Below, in pieces: positions 1-8,622 of a DNA stretch of 38,969 nucleotides; within the stretch, counting starts at the first letter, position 1, and every line of letters starts with the position of its first letter. The notes under the pieces were generated by a model. It worked only from the letters and a program-made list of their open reading frames with translations, made no database searches and was not told where the DNA came from. Origin of the DNA: Desulfurococcales archaeon (GTDB lineage Archaea > Thermoproteota > Thermoprotei_A > Sulfolobales > Desulfurococcaceae); contig JALVIT010000051.1 of the NCBI GenBank assembly GCA_027028545.1, forward strand, positions 1 through 38,969. The letters are read 5' to 3'. Made by a program: the position numbers and the translations under genes.

Positions 1-1
1 G

Positions 2-412
2 ACTATGGGTATATTATCATCTTTATCAAGCAGTGATACCAATATAGACTTATTCTTAACAGGTGGCCCCCGTATACTAGTTGTATCTATGCTGACAGCA
101 CTACTCTTATCCCCCGAGAACATAGTTGAGAAGACCAAGATAGTTCTAGAGGGTGAAACATTTGAATACACGATAAATATAGATCCAAAAATCCTCCACA
201 AATTCATAAAACTTGAAGACATAGATAAAAGGATAATATATATTCTAATAAACTACGGTGAACAAAGACTTACAGACCTAAAAACCCAGTTGAACATACC
301 AAAATCAACACTACACCGTAGATTAGCCCAACTTGTTGAACAGGGATTTCTCGAAAAGGTTAATGGAAAGTACAGAGTGTCTGGAGAATTATATAGTTTG
401 TTCAAGATATAG
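2..412 (+). CDS. csa3: Csa3-type CARF-wHTH CRISPR regulator, C-terminal part (5' end outside window)
   Basis: The frame is already open at the window edge, so the N-terminus is missing; the ATG at base 5 is probably internal. The visible start carries a TGGPR stretch followed by a hydrophobic helix and SPEN, which resembles the end of the CARF (Rossmann-like, cyclic-oligoadenylate-sensing) domain of Csa3. The last ~70 residues form a winged helix-turn-helix (LTDLKTQLNIPKSTLHRRL, then a wing around FLEKVNGKYRV). Csa3 proteins are normally ~200-240 residues and regulate adaptation or interference genes in subtype I-A loci. Its position directly before csa5, with an inverted repeat in the gap, fits control of the downstream cassette. 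Identification is good from domain order plus neighbourhood; whether it activates or represses cannot be told. Confidence 0.8.
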   Translation, partial: TMGILSSLSSSDTNIDLFLTGGPRILVVSMLTALLLSPENIVEKTKIVLEGETFEYTINIDPKILHKFIKLEDIDKRIIYILINYGEQRLTDLKTQLNIPKSTLHRRLAQLVEQGFLEKVNGKYRVSGELYSLFKI

Positions 413-428
413 TTCCATTATATGGAAC
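412..428. promoter_or_regulatory. Perfect 7-3-7 palindrome, candidate operator
   Basis: GTTCCAT-TAT-ATGGAAC begins on the last base of the csa3 stop codon, about 65 nt upstream of the predicted TATA box of the interference operon. The symmetry suits a dimeric winged-helix protein such as Csa3. It could instead act as an RNA hairpin at the end of csa3 mRNA, but no T-tract follows. Its function is inferred from symmetry and position only. Confidence 0.45.
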
Positions 429-488
429 AATTATAATAATACATATCCATAAAATAATATCATAGAACGAAACAATATTCTAAAGATA

Positions 489-503
489 GAAAAGCTTAAA
501 TAT
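489..503 (+). promoter_or_regulatory. BRE/TATA promoter of the cas interference operon
   Basis: A purine-rich BRE-like stretch (GAAAAG) is followed by CTTAAATAT. Its centre lies ~26 nt upstream of a predicted start site near 525. A Shine-Dalgarno-like GTGAGGG (527-533) then precedes the TTG start of csa5 at 541, so a short leader is expected. Confidence 0.5.
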
Positions 504-540
504 CAGTTACAAAAACATAGATATTAGTGAGGGATTAGTA

Positions 541-906
541 TTGTTTGACGAACTAATAGATATACTCGGATTCCTTGGAGCACTTGGAGACTACAGCTAT
601 ATAGATAGACTTGGAAATGCAATAGATGAATCGACGATGATAGAATCACTGAAAGATGCCATTAGAATGTATCATACAGTACTAAATAGATGTAAAAATA
701 ACTGCTATGAGGTCAATGAGGGAGAATATATTGTATGTGTAAGGGTTGAACCAGATAAGCTTGAGGAATCCTTAAATAAACTATTAGCTATGATCGCGTC
801 CAAGCCTAGGATTGGGCAGGTAAAGCTCGCGAGGGAGATCGCTACAAAATCCTATGCTAGGCTTTTAAAGATAAGAAATACTAAATGTGGGGGTGGTTCT
901 ACGTGA
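541..906 (+). CDS. csa5: Csa5, small subunit (Cas11-type) of the I-A Cascade
   Basis: A 121-residue protein, starting at TTG with GTGAGGG seven bases upstream. It is predicted all-helical, with an N-terminal LIDILGFLGALGDYSYIDRL helix pair and a basic C-terminal helix (KLAREIATKSYARLLKIR). Csa5 is the small subunit of the archaeal I-A Cascade, where it binds along the crRNA-Cas7 filament and the displaced DNA strand. It is the first gene of the cassette and its stop overlaps the start of cas7 (GTGA at 903-906), so translation is probably coupled. Sulfolobus Csa5 is somewhat longer (~150 aa). The assignment rests on size, motif resemblance and the cas7 neighbour. Confidence 0.8.
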   Translation: MFDELIDILGFLGALGDYSYIDRLGNAIDESTMIESLKDAIRMYHTVLNRCKNNCYEVNEGEYIVCVRVEPDKLEESLNKLLAMIASKPRIGQVKLAREIATKSYARLLKIRNTKCGGGST

Positions 907-1991
907 TCATAAATCTATCCCTCTCAGCCCGGATCCTTGTAAATGCTGAAGCATTAAATATGGCTGAATCGGTTGGAAACTATACTCGACATAGGAAGGC
1001 TCCAGTGATACTCTATGATTCTGAAAAGAACGAATACTCTGTAATATATGTTCCAGCCGTTAGTGGGGAATCACTAGCTCACTCCTATCAAGAGTTATTA
1101 GCTAAAATAGCGTATGACAAAAAACTGCCGGTGACAAGGCTCGATCTTAGGGGTTTCTACCCGAAGTTCTCGAGTAAAGATATAATAGACAAATACTATG
1201 CTGACGAACTAGCAAAGGTTCTGGGAGGGGTTAAAGATAAGGTATCACAGGTTCTAAGTAAGATGAGCGTTTGCGATATTGAGAAGACGATCTTGAAGAC
1301 GAGCGTAGTAGCTGATGTAACTGGTTTCTTAGTAACGGATTATATGGTTAAGAGGACTTCACCGATAAAATTCTCCTATATGCTACCAACACTAGATGCA
1401 ATATCTAGCGGCGGTGTATCCGTAACTCCACAACTACATACCAGGTATATGCCAGAACCAGTAGAGAGGGAGCAGGCATTATTCTACCTAGAGAATAGTA
1501 GTGCACTATATAATCTATCCATACAGCTAGCCGTCTCCGATATAGCCAGGCCACAAAACTGTACAGATGATAAAGCTAAAGATCAACAACTCGTCAAAGA
1601 GTTTAAGCAAAGGGTTGAAGCAGCTTTAGATGCATTAATAGCTCTTATCGATGGATTAAACCTAGGGGCTAAGAGGAGTAGGAATAATCCATTATGGAGT
1701 GTTAAGAGCATAGTAGTGGCTTTAAGTAAGGGACCCATAGAATTCATTGTATCGCCTGGGCTAGATAAAAACTATTTGAAGGAGACTATTGAAAGAGCTA
1801 AAGCACTAGCCTCCTCGATCCCTAATGAAACAATAAACATCTACTACTACACCATCGAAAAGCTCCCATTAGCAGAGTTAGACGATATTAAAAACGTCAC
1901 ACTGAAGGAGACAAACTCGCATACAGAGGCATTAACGGAAGCTAAGAAGAAGATAATGGATCTAGTATCTCTAGCATTACTGATTAGATAG
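903..1991 (+). CDS. cas7: Cas7/Csa2, crRNA-binding backbone of the I-A Cascade
   Basis: RAMP-superfamily backbone subunit that polymerises along the crRNA in the cytoplasmic interference complex. The GTG at 903 is preferred over the in-frame ATG at 885: GGGGGTGG (888-895) is well placed for 903, GTGA overlaps the csa5 stop, and the product then starts MIINLSLSARILVNAEALNM as Csa2 proteins do. This gives 362 residues. The segment AEALNMAESVGNYTRHRKAP is the strongly conserved Csa2 N-terminal signature. A GGVSVTPQLHTRYMPEP stretch in the middle is also typical. It lies 11 nt before cas5 in the same operon. Confidence 0.93.
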   Translation: MIINLSLSARILVNAEALNMAESVGNYTRHRKAPVILYDSEKNEYSVIYVPAVSGESLAHSYQELLAKIAYDKKLPVTRLDLRGFYPKFSSKDIIDKYYADELAKVLGGVKDKVSQVLSKMSVCDIEKTILKTSVVADVTGFLVTDYMVKRTSPIKFSYMLPTLDAISSGGVSVTPQLHTRYMPEPVEREQALFYLENSSALYNLSIQLAVSDIARPQNCTDDKAKDQQLVKEFKQRVEAALDALIALIDGLNLGAKRSRNNPLWSVKSIVVALSKGPIEFIVSPGLDKNYLKETIERAKALASSIPNETINIYYYTIEKLPLAELDDIKNVTLKETNSHTEALTEAKKKIMDLVSLALLIR

Positions 1992-2002
1992 AGGGGAATA
2001 AT

Positions 2003-2929
2003 ATGAATAATATACGTCTTTTTTACACCCAACTCAAAACCCATTGGGGCTATATTGTAAGATATCCCGGTTCCTCAGCTTCTCAACCATCATTTATAGT
2101 ACCTCCCCCGCCCACTATTGTCGGGTCCCTAGCATATGCTATAGCTAGGTATTTCAGGATCAAGTCTCGAAAGGTTTTAGAAAAAAGGAAACCTATAGGG
2201 TTTGGCGGGGGAGTTGTTATAACTCCATTAATGAAGGATGTATTAGAATCAACGATCACGGCATCTATGGGTATAGAACTCAGAGGCGGGGGGAAAATAT
2301 ATGGAGTAACACATAGTATGGAGCCTTCAAGACTAGTCTCTATAATGTATAAGGGAGGTAAGGAGAGGAGTAGGGCGACAAAGGAAATACCGTCTATGGA
2401 TAGTATAAAATTCTATAGTGAAGCGGTACCACGAATAATAACGACTCTAGGAGCGGGATACACTATAGCACCTGGAATTGTATTCAACCTTATATGGGTT
2501 TTCAAAATAGATCTACTAGCCGATAAACTAGGGATTGATGAAGAGGTTTTAGACAATGAGCTCTCGAAGGCGTTAAATGGTATCATAAGGATCGGGGCTA
2601 AGGAATCCCTAGTATCCATTAACCCCTCCAAAAACATATATGTTAAGAATCCTAAAATAACTGGTGGTGGAGCCGAGTTTAAATCCATATTCTATCAATC
2701 AACTAGGTGTGTAGATTTGATTAAGGGTTCATCCCACATGGTTAAGCTATACGGACTAGATTATAGGCCCATGGATTACTATTTACCAGCCTATATGGGA
2801 TCAAACAACTTCATAATACCCTTAATAGATGAATTCCTCATACCAAGATTTAGATTGAAGAATAATTGTTTAGCCTTCTCACCGGGTGATGAATATAAGT
2901 ATTTAGTGGTAAGTGGATATGTCGAGTAA
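2003..2929 (+). CDS. cas5: Cas5a, crRNA 5'-handle-capping subunit
   Basis: A 308-residue Cas5 of the I-A type. In the complex it caps the 5' handle of the crRNA and contacts Cas8 and the first Cas7. The N-terminal RAMP segment (FYTQLKTHWGYIVRYP) and the PPPPTIVGSLAYAIAR stretch match archaeal Cas5a. Glycine-rich segments (GFGGGVV, ELRGGGKIYG) follow. The start is supported by GAGGGG at 1991-1996, six bases before the ATG. Its 3' end overlaps the cas8a start. Confidence 0.88.
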   Translation: MNNIRLFYTQLKTHWGYIVRYPGSSASQPSFIVPPPPTIVGSLAYAIARYFRIKSRKVLEKRKPIGFGGGVVITPLMKDVLESTITASMGIELRGGGKIYGVTHSMEPSRLVSIMYKGGKERSRATKEIPSMDSIKFYSEAVPRIITTLGAGYTIAPGIVFNLIWVFKIDLLADKLGIDEEVLDNELSKALNGIIRIGAKESLVSINPSKNIYVKNPKITGGGAEFKSIFYQSTRCVDLIKGSSHMVKLYGLDYRPMDYYLPAYMGSNNFIIPLIDEFLIPRFRLKNNCLAFSPGDEYKYLVVSGYVE

Positions 2930-4121
2930 TAATTATTATATAGATCTACTCCCTCCAGGCTCTTTTGGTAGAGAGCTTGAAATAGCACTCTATACAGCAA
3001 TATTCAATAATCTTAATCCGCTTCTTAAAAACAGAATTAAGGAGTTGATCAACACCGGATACATTAGATTAACCCAGACAGAATTTGATCAGTTGATGAA
3101 GACTATTGTTAGTGTAGTAGGATCTATTCTTCCATGTAAGAATAGAGCAGATGTTAGACCCAAACTATATGGTACTGGTGCCAACGATTACAAGATCCTT
3201 GGATCTATGATTGGCAAGAAGATGATAGATAAGAAGCAGCCATGTCTAGATGTGATAGACTATATTAGGAATAGTATAGGTACCAGCTATCCCGGATTAT
3301 TCGAAGACAAATCCTCAATACAACTAGTTAGAACACATCACTTCTCCGCACAGAGGAATTATCCCGTTGATATCAAGAGGGTTATGGGGTATCATAACCT
3401 TTTAACCTTCCTAGGAGGATGCATATCATTATTATCAAGTATTAATCTAAGAATGGGGGGTGAGAGGCCTAAACGTGTAGAGGTATATATTACACCAAAT
3501 GAATCCATAAACGTGCTCAACTACTCAATAGTATATACAATAATAAACGATTATGGTAGTATAAACCGGGATTGTAAGACCACTATTGATAAACCACAAA
3601 ACGTTGTGAAAAACCTACTAAACCTTGAAAGTATTAGTTTTGAAGTAGCTTTATTGATGGCGCTGATAATATACCTATATAAATATAATAGATACGTTAG
3701 AAGATTCACCCTCTCAAATATAGACTACTTCAACCTAGTAAAAATGGATGCTGAACAGAGGGGACAGATACGCTGGGTTAAACCCCTGATATTATCCGGT
3801 ATGTTCGGGAGAATAAACACGATCATAACAAGAACGGGTGGTAGAATAAACCTTATAGATACACTATACAACATGGTCAAAAACTATAACATACTTAAAA
3901 ACTTGAAGAGAAAGAAACAAATGATTCCAGAGATCGTGGAGGAATATCAAAGAGTAGTTGCAGACACTATACATTCAATATATAGATATCTCGAAACAGA
4001 GGATGAAACACTATTAATAACTATTGCAGCCGATCTAGCCAGACTGGTATCTAGGCTTGAAAGGAGTAATCTCGCCAGCTATACAGGGCCACTTACGAGA
4101 TTAATCTCTATACTGGCTTAA
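2919..4121 (+). CDS. cas8a: Cas8a-type large subunit of the I-A Cascade
   Basis: A ~400-residue protein lying between cas5 and cas3', where the large subunit of an I-A effector sits. Cas8a proteins recognise the PAM and start R-loop formation. The ATG at 2919 is preferred; a GTG at 2913 is in frame and adds two residues. Both overlap the cas5 end. The sequence is poorly conserved, as is usual for Cas8. It contains a hydrophobic core helix (ALLMALIIYLYKYN), a basic region (NLKRKKQM) and helical C-terminal segments. There are three or four cysteines in the N-terminal third, including PCKN and QPCLD. Function is assigned mainly by gene order and length. Confidence 0.68.
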   Translation: MSSNNYYIDLLPPGSFGRELEIALYTAIFNNLNPLLKNRIKELINTGYIRLTQTEFDQLMKTIVSVVGSILPCKNRADVRPKLYGTGANDYKILGSMIGKKMIDKKQPCLDVIDYIRNSIGTSYPGLFEDKSSIQLVRTHHFSAQRNYPVDIKRVMGYHNLLTFLGGCISLLSSINLRMGGERPKRVEVYITPNESINVLNYSIVYTIINDYGSINRDCKTTIDKPQNVVKNLLNLESISFEVALLMALIIYLYKYNRYVRRFTLSNIDYFNLVKMDAEQRGQIRWVKPLILSGMFGRINTIITRTGGRINLIDTLYNMVKNYNILKNLKRKKQMIPEIVEEYQRVVADTIHSIYRYLETEDETLLITIAADLARLVSRLERSNLASYTGPLTRLISILA

Positions 4122-4132
4122 GGGTTTAAATT

Positions 4133-5965
4133 ATGGTTAGGAAGGGTGTAGAAAAACTAGTCTCCTCCCTAGAAGAATGTAAGGATAATCAGTGTTTTAG
4201 AGTATTTATAGCTCCAACAGGATATGGCAAAACGATCTCATCTCCCCTACTCCTTGATAAAGCCCGTAGGCTTGGATTAGCCTATGGGTTAATACATGTA
4301 GTACCTCTCAGATCCCTTCTAAGGGAAATATATATTGAAAAGTTTAGGAATACTGGTTTCCTTACAGGTTATCAATCAATGGATTATATTAGGGAGGGTA
4401 TTAAATCACCCTATTATCTCAGGGAATTAATAGTTACAACCCTCGACAGCTTCTTCTACAACATATATAGGATACCTATAGCCGAATTCCATAAGATAGC
4501 TGGGAGATACTCTCATGGACACTATTACCCTATATATCTATCCCTCTACTCGTCAATTGTAGTATTCGATGAAGCACATATGTATTTAGGCTATACCGAC
4601 AAACCATATATTAAAGCACTATTGTTATCAATAATCGAATTCTTAGCTAATAGAGGCATACCTATAGTAATCGAGACAGCCACTATGAAGACAGATTTTT
4701 TAGCGGATATAATCCATGAGGCAAATAAATATATTAAGAAAGATTCAATGAAAATACTATATGTAAGAAGCTCCAGAAAAATAAATCCACAAATAAAAAG
4801 GTTAAAGAGTATAGGTTTAGAGGTCGAAGAAATATATGATAAAGAATACACTAATGAAAATAACATAGTATGGAATACGGAATTAATAAATAAAGAATCA
4901 ATAATCAATAAAATATTAGAATATTGTAATTCTGAAACTGTATTAGTCATTAGGAATACAATTGCTAAAACGGTAGAGACTTATAAGATGATCGGTGAGA
5001 AATGCAATAAGAAAGTATTAATTCATGGATTACTAGATAATATTGATCGTGATAAAGCAGTAGACTTGATAGAAGAAATAAATAGATTAGGAAGAGGAGT
5101 TATAGTAGCAACCCAGGTAGTTGAGGCAGGTGTTGAAATAAATTCTAGGATCATAATAACAGATCCAGCTCCGATAGAGAACTTGGTTCAGAGAATCGGT
5201 AGACTATGTAGGGGCAAATATAGGAAAACACTAGATGTATGCAAATATTCAAAGGATGGAGCGATAGTTTACATAGTCAAAGCTGATCCCCGAGATATTG
5301 GGCGTAAATATGATGGTATCTATAATGGAAAACTAGTTAAAGAAACGATCACATGGATACGGGATAACATAGATAAGAATAGGGAGATCGAATGGCGATT
5401 ATTCGACAACATAACTAAGAAAAATAAAGATCTGGTCATCAATTATATCTCATTCGTAGATCTGCTTGAGAATGAAAACTATATAGAACATGTAGAGGAC
5501 AAATCCACTCTCCACCAATTCACTTCAGAGTATCTAAAACATGATATACCACCGGGAGAGATCATAGACTACTTTGAGGGAATTGGTATATATGGTTTAA
5601 GAAATATCCCATTAACGATAGGCTATAAGAGAGATGAAGAATTACGATATCTAATATTGAGTCTTGAAAAATTTAGATCCTTAGTTAAGGCTGGCTGTAT
5701 AATGCATAAACAGATATATGATAAACACAAGCCATATCTATTAGTTACCGTGAGAACTAGTGATAAAATTAATAGGATATATGAGGTATTATCCAACGGC
5801 TTTATCGAAGATCTAATTTATGGGAACAGCTTCAGGAAGATAATTAATATCTATAAGCCGGAGAAGATAAGCATATTACCAGATCAAAAGGTATTAGACA
5901 CATATATTGAGCTAGATCCTAGATGTTATGAGGAAGGATTAGGTGTTATTCTTGAAACAAAATAA
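4133..5965 (+). CDS. cas3': Cas3' helicase (SF2, I-A split form)
   Basis: The ATP-dependent DNA helicase half of the split Cas3 of subtype I-A. Visible motifs are Walker A APTGYGKT (residues 27-34), DEAH box (146-149), motif III TATM, motif V around QVVEAGVEINS, and motif VI QRIGR (353-357). There is no HD domain; that activity is in the next gene. At 610 residues it is full length for this family. It starts 11 nt after cas8a, and its end overlaps the cas3'' start by 23 nt, so the two halves are likely co-translated. In I-A systems Cas3' and Cas3'' associate with the Cascade, which this gene order fits. Confidence 0.93.
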   Translation: MVRKGVEKLVSSLEECKDNQCFRVFIAPTGYGKTISSPLLLDKARRLGLAYGLIHVVPLRSLLREIYIEKFRNTGFLTGYQSMDYIREGIKSPYYLRELIVTTLDSFFYNIYRIPIAEFHKIAGRYSHGHYYPIYLSLYSSIVVFDEAHMYLGYTDKPYIKALLLSIIEFLANRGIPIVIETATMKTDFLADIIHEANKYIKKDSMKILYVRSSRKINPQIKRLKSIGLEVEEIYDKEYTNENNIVWNTELINKESIINKILEYCNSETVLVIRNTIAKTVETYKMIGEKCNKKVLIHGLLDNIDRDKAVDLIEEINRLGRGVIVATQVVEAGVEINSRIIITDPAPIENLVQRIGRLCRGKYRKTLDVCKYSKDGAIVYIVKADPRDIGRKYDGIYNGKLVKETITWIRDNIDKNREIEWRLFDNITKKNKDLVINYISFVDLLENENYIEHVEDKSTLHQFTSEYLKHDIPPGEIIDYFEGIGIYGLRNIPLTIGYKRDEELRYLILSLEKFRSLVKAGCIMHKQIYDKHKPYLLVTVRTSDKINRIYEVLSNGFIEDLIYGNSFRKIINIYKPEKISILPDQKVLDTYIELDPRCYEEGLGVILETK

Positions 5966-6884
5966 AAATGTATTTAAGCTTATAGAGGAGCATTGGCCCC
6001 TCTCATATGTTTTCGTTAATGAAGGGATTAAGCTGGTTCCATTAAAAGATCATTTGATCTCAACTGGTAAATTAATGGAATGTTTATTCAGTAGAAGATT
6101 CAAATATATCAGCAAATTAGATGTTAATGTATCCGAGCTATTATATACTGCAGGAGCTTTACATGATCTAGGTAAAGCTTCTAGATACTATATTAATATA
6201 TTTAAGAAGATAGATGGTCATAGTATTTCATTCTATCTTCATGAATATATAATGTATGTATTAACATCATATATTAACACGGCAGCATCCACAGAACGTG
6301 GAAAATCCCAGTTTACAGAATATGTCAACATATTAGGAGAAGCTATTGTGAGGCACCATGTAGCTATGGGAGGAAGGCATCCGGCATATATATTGATTAG
6401 GCAGGAGAAAAATAAAAGGAATAAACTAGCTCAGATAATATTTAATGCTCTAAAACTACTCGATCCCCAGTCATTTATAAAGACAGGATATATAGTTTGT
6501 GGAGGATACCCCTTCTGTAAGGAGACTATGGATAGAGTTAAAGAATCTTATTATGACGTGAAAAATCTCTCGAATATTGGAGCCATAATCCGCCTCCTAG
6601 AATATAGGCTGAAGAAGATGTCAAATCCAAACCCTACAACACTTAAGGTTATCCAGGCTTTATCTGGGGCATTAATCATAGCCGATAATATATCCGCATT
6701 ATACGAGAGAACCAGTTTTGAGAAAGATGCTGAAGAGCTAAAAGAGGATATACCTAGCTTCACAGCTTATTGGCTTAGGGAACTCTATGATGGGGAAAAG
6801 GGGAGGTTAATAAATTGTTTGAAGAATATCTATGAAGAGGAGAAGATTGAGAAGGTTATGAGGGCTATTGGTGTTTGGCGTTGA
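5943..6884 (+). CDS. cas3'': Cas3'' HD-domain nuclease
   Basis: The separate HD nuclease of I-A systems, which nicks and degrades the displaced DNA strand. Metal-binding motifs seen are KDH near residue 30, LHDLGK with His74-Asp75, and RHHVAMGGRH. The GTG at 5943 has GAGGAAGGA (5929-5937) upstream; a TTG at 5952 is an alternative. There are 313 residues, longer than a minimal HD domain (~230), with a helical C-terminal extension. The gene overlaps the helicase gene and ends in a TTGA overlap with cas6. Confidence 0.9.
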   Translation: MLFLKQNKNVFKLIEEHWPLSYVFVNEGIKLVPLKDHLISTGKLMECLFSRRFKYISKLDVNVSELLYTAGALHDLGKASRYYINIFKKIDGHSISFYLHEYIMYVLTSYINTAASTERGKSQFTEYVNILGEAIVRHHVAMGGRHPAYILIRQEKNKRNKLAQIIFNALKLLDPQSFIKTGYIVCGGYPFCKETMDRVKESYYDVKNLSNIGAIIRLLEYRLKKMSNPNPTTLKVIQALSGALIIADNISALYERTSFEKDAEELKEDIPSFTAYWLRELYDGEKGRLINCLKNIYEEEKIEKVMRAIGVWR

Positions 6885-7765
6885 TCGTTATAAGTTTTGA
6901 TGGGAAGAGGGTGTTGTTTTCTGAGCCTCCGCGTAAATTCTATATGATCCATGTGTCCCTCCACGTGTCTAATCCGGCGATCCTGCCGCCTTTTACTGGT
7001 AAGGTTGTTAAATCCTTATTGATCAAGGGTAATCCCGATCTTGAGAAGGTGTTTAAATCTAGTACTCCCGGCTATCCTAAGCCGATCCATATAACTCCTC
7101 TAGGTTATAGGAGGAGGGATAAGAGCGTAGTCTTTCTATGGAAGAAGGATAGGTCTAGATATATTGAGGCTAAGCCCGGCAGACAATACTTCTTCATAGT
7201 ATCCTGTAGTGAGGATGTATCAACGATGGTTTTAGACTCTATAATGGAGATCAATGGTGTAAAACTATTCAACACCGAGTGGAGTATTGATGCAGTTACA
7301 GCATCAACCCACGATCTACCAAGCAGTAAACCCCTCGTAAGACTCGATAATGCTAAATCGGTTAAGATAATGTTTAGAACACCGGTACAACCAATAGATC
7401 CATATAAGAAGACGATCTATAAAAGGATGAACATACTACCAGGAATACTCCTAGGATACAATGCTGGAGAGATAACCAGGATGTATAAGAGGGGTCCAGA
7501 ATACTGGAGGATCCTAGACATACTAAACTATGTATTAACAGAGAGCATAACATATTGGAAAACAGTCAAACCAATAGAAATACTATATGATAACAAACTA
7601 ATACCAACACTTACAGGCTATGTAAAATACTGGATAACCCTAGATGGAGTCGACGAAAATTCAAAAATACTAATAGAGAATATACTGAGCCATGCAGCAA
7701 TAATGGGAGTTGGATCAAGTAGATCGATCGGATTAGGACATATTGAAATAAAGGTTGAACACTAG
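6881..7765 (+). CDS. cas6: Cas6 crRNA-processing endoribonuclease
   Basis: Cleaves the CRISPR precursor transcript within repeats. It has two RAMP-like halves and ends with the glycine-rich loop GVGSSRSIGLGHIEI, the hallmark of Cas6. The family catalytic residue is usually an N-terminal histidine; HVSLHVS and KPIHITP are candidates but it cannot be fixed by eye. The TTG at 6881 overlaps the cas3'' stop as TTGA; a TTG at 6875 is equally readable and adds two residues. This is the last gene of the interference operon. About 294 residues, normal length for archaeal Cas6. Confidence 0.9.
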   Translation: MIVISFDGKRVLFSEPPRKFYMIHVSLHVSNPAILPPFTGKVVKSLLIKGNPDLEKVFKSSTPGYPKPIHITPLGYRRRDKSVVFLWKKDRSRYIEAKPGRQYFFIVSCSEDVSTMVLDSIMEINGVKLFNTEWSIDAVTASTHDLPSSKPLVRLDNAKSVKIMFRTPVQPIDPYKKTIYKRMNILPGILLGYNAGEITRMYKRGPEYWRILDILNYVLTESITYWKTVKPIEILYDNKLIPTLTGYVKYWITLDGVDENSKILIENILSHAAIMGVGSSRSIGLGHIEIKVEH

Positions 7766-7794
7766 AATAGGCCTATTATCTCTACAAGGGGTTA

Positions 7795-7850
7795 ACGTTA
7801 AATATTCATATATACAAATAGTATATTGTATAGGTGTGGGTGAAATAATG
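7795..7850 (+). promoter_or_regulatory. TATA-like box and ribosome site ahead of the membrane protein gene
   Basis: GTTAAATATTC at about 7797-7807 resembles a BRE/TATA element, and GGGTGA at 7838-7843 lies five bases before an ATG at 7848. This suggests the next gene has its own promoter and is not simply the tail of the cas operon. Confidence 0.35.
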
Positions 7851-8498
7851 AAATCACCGGAGGAGCATAGAAATAGATTGCTAATGGCTCTATCAGGGCT
7901 CAACGATATTCGGACGGGCAGTAAATTAGTACTCATAGGCTCATTGATCCTAGCCATATCTATATCATTACTAATATTCACTATGGGTTCTTGGGGTATG
8001 ATTAGAAGTTATAGGCATGGAGTCTTCAGTATGATCGGCTTACTAGCCCAATCACTATACGTGTTAGCATTATTCATCGTGGGAATTATAATTGTATTAT
8101 GGGGTATACATATGGGATACGTCCCAGGCGTGAGGGATCTGGCAGAATATGATCGATCCAAATACAATACAGCTAGTATGCTTATTTATATAGGATATCT
8201 CTGGGGCTCGATCTTCCTATTAATAGGATTATTAACAATACCCATACTTATTGGAATATTCATCATACCCCTAGGATTACTATTATTCACGATCGGACAT
8301 ATAGGCTCAGCAATACTCATGTTCCAGCTTGGAGGAGAACATGATTCATCATCTCTATTCTTTGCAGCCGTAATATTTCTACTCTCAATAGTGTTACCAA
8401 TAATATGGTTTATAGCATGGATACTAGTATACACCGGAGTCTCCAGCGTTAGGAAAAGTATACGTGAACAACTAGACAAGATCACAACCGGATACTAA
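7848..8498 (+). CDS. Polytopic membrane protein, DUF973/DUF996-like
   Basis: A 216-residue integral membrane protein with about five to six hydrophobic helices separated by short loops: LVLIGSLILAISISLLIF, LYVLALFIVGIIIVLWGI, SMLIYIGYLWGSIFLLIG, a long ILIGIFIIPLGLLLFTIGHIG, and LLSIVLPIIWFIAWILV. It has charged cytoplasmic-type ends. The pattern (L-x-D-I-R-x-G-S-K start, then repeated Gly-rich helices) resembles crenarchaeal DUF973/DUF996 proteins of unknown function. An upstream frame extends to 7755, but the ATG at 7848 has a good ribosome site and removes the overlap with cas6. A CRISPR role is not supported beyond adjacency. Confidence 0.6.
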   Translation: MKSPEEHRNRLLMALSGLNDIRTGSKLVLIGSLILAISISLLIFTMGSWGMIRSYRHGVFSMIGLLAQSLYVLALFIVGIIIVLWGIHMGYVPGVRDLAEYDRSKYNTASMLIYIGYLWGSIFLLIGLLTIPILIGIFIIPLGLLLFTIGHIGSAILMFQLGGEHDSSSLFFAAVIFLLSIVLPIIWFIAWILVYTGVSSVRKSIREQLDKITTGY

Positions 8499-8622
8499 AA
8501 GCATGTGTCCGGAACCCAGATTTCTATAATAACATATTATTATATATTAGACATGTTAACGGGTTTAGGAGCATCTATGCTATGAGGAGAAAAAGGTTTA
8601 GGCATATAGAAGGGTTAAATTA

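Noticed and set aside
412-428. The inverted repeat after csa3 as an intrinsic terminator
   Set aside because: Arms are AT-rich and short and no T-run follows; an operator is more likely.
1-7765. A CRISPR repeat-spacer array
   Set aside because: No direct repeats of 24-37 nt at regular spacing were seen near the cas genes; the array must lie outside the window.
7848-8498. The membrane protein after cas6 as a CRISPR accessory factor
   Set aside because: It appears to have its own TATA box and ribosome site and resembles general crenarchaeal DUF973/DUF996 proteins; adjacency alone is weak evidence.
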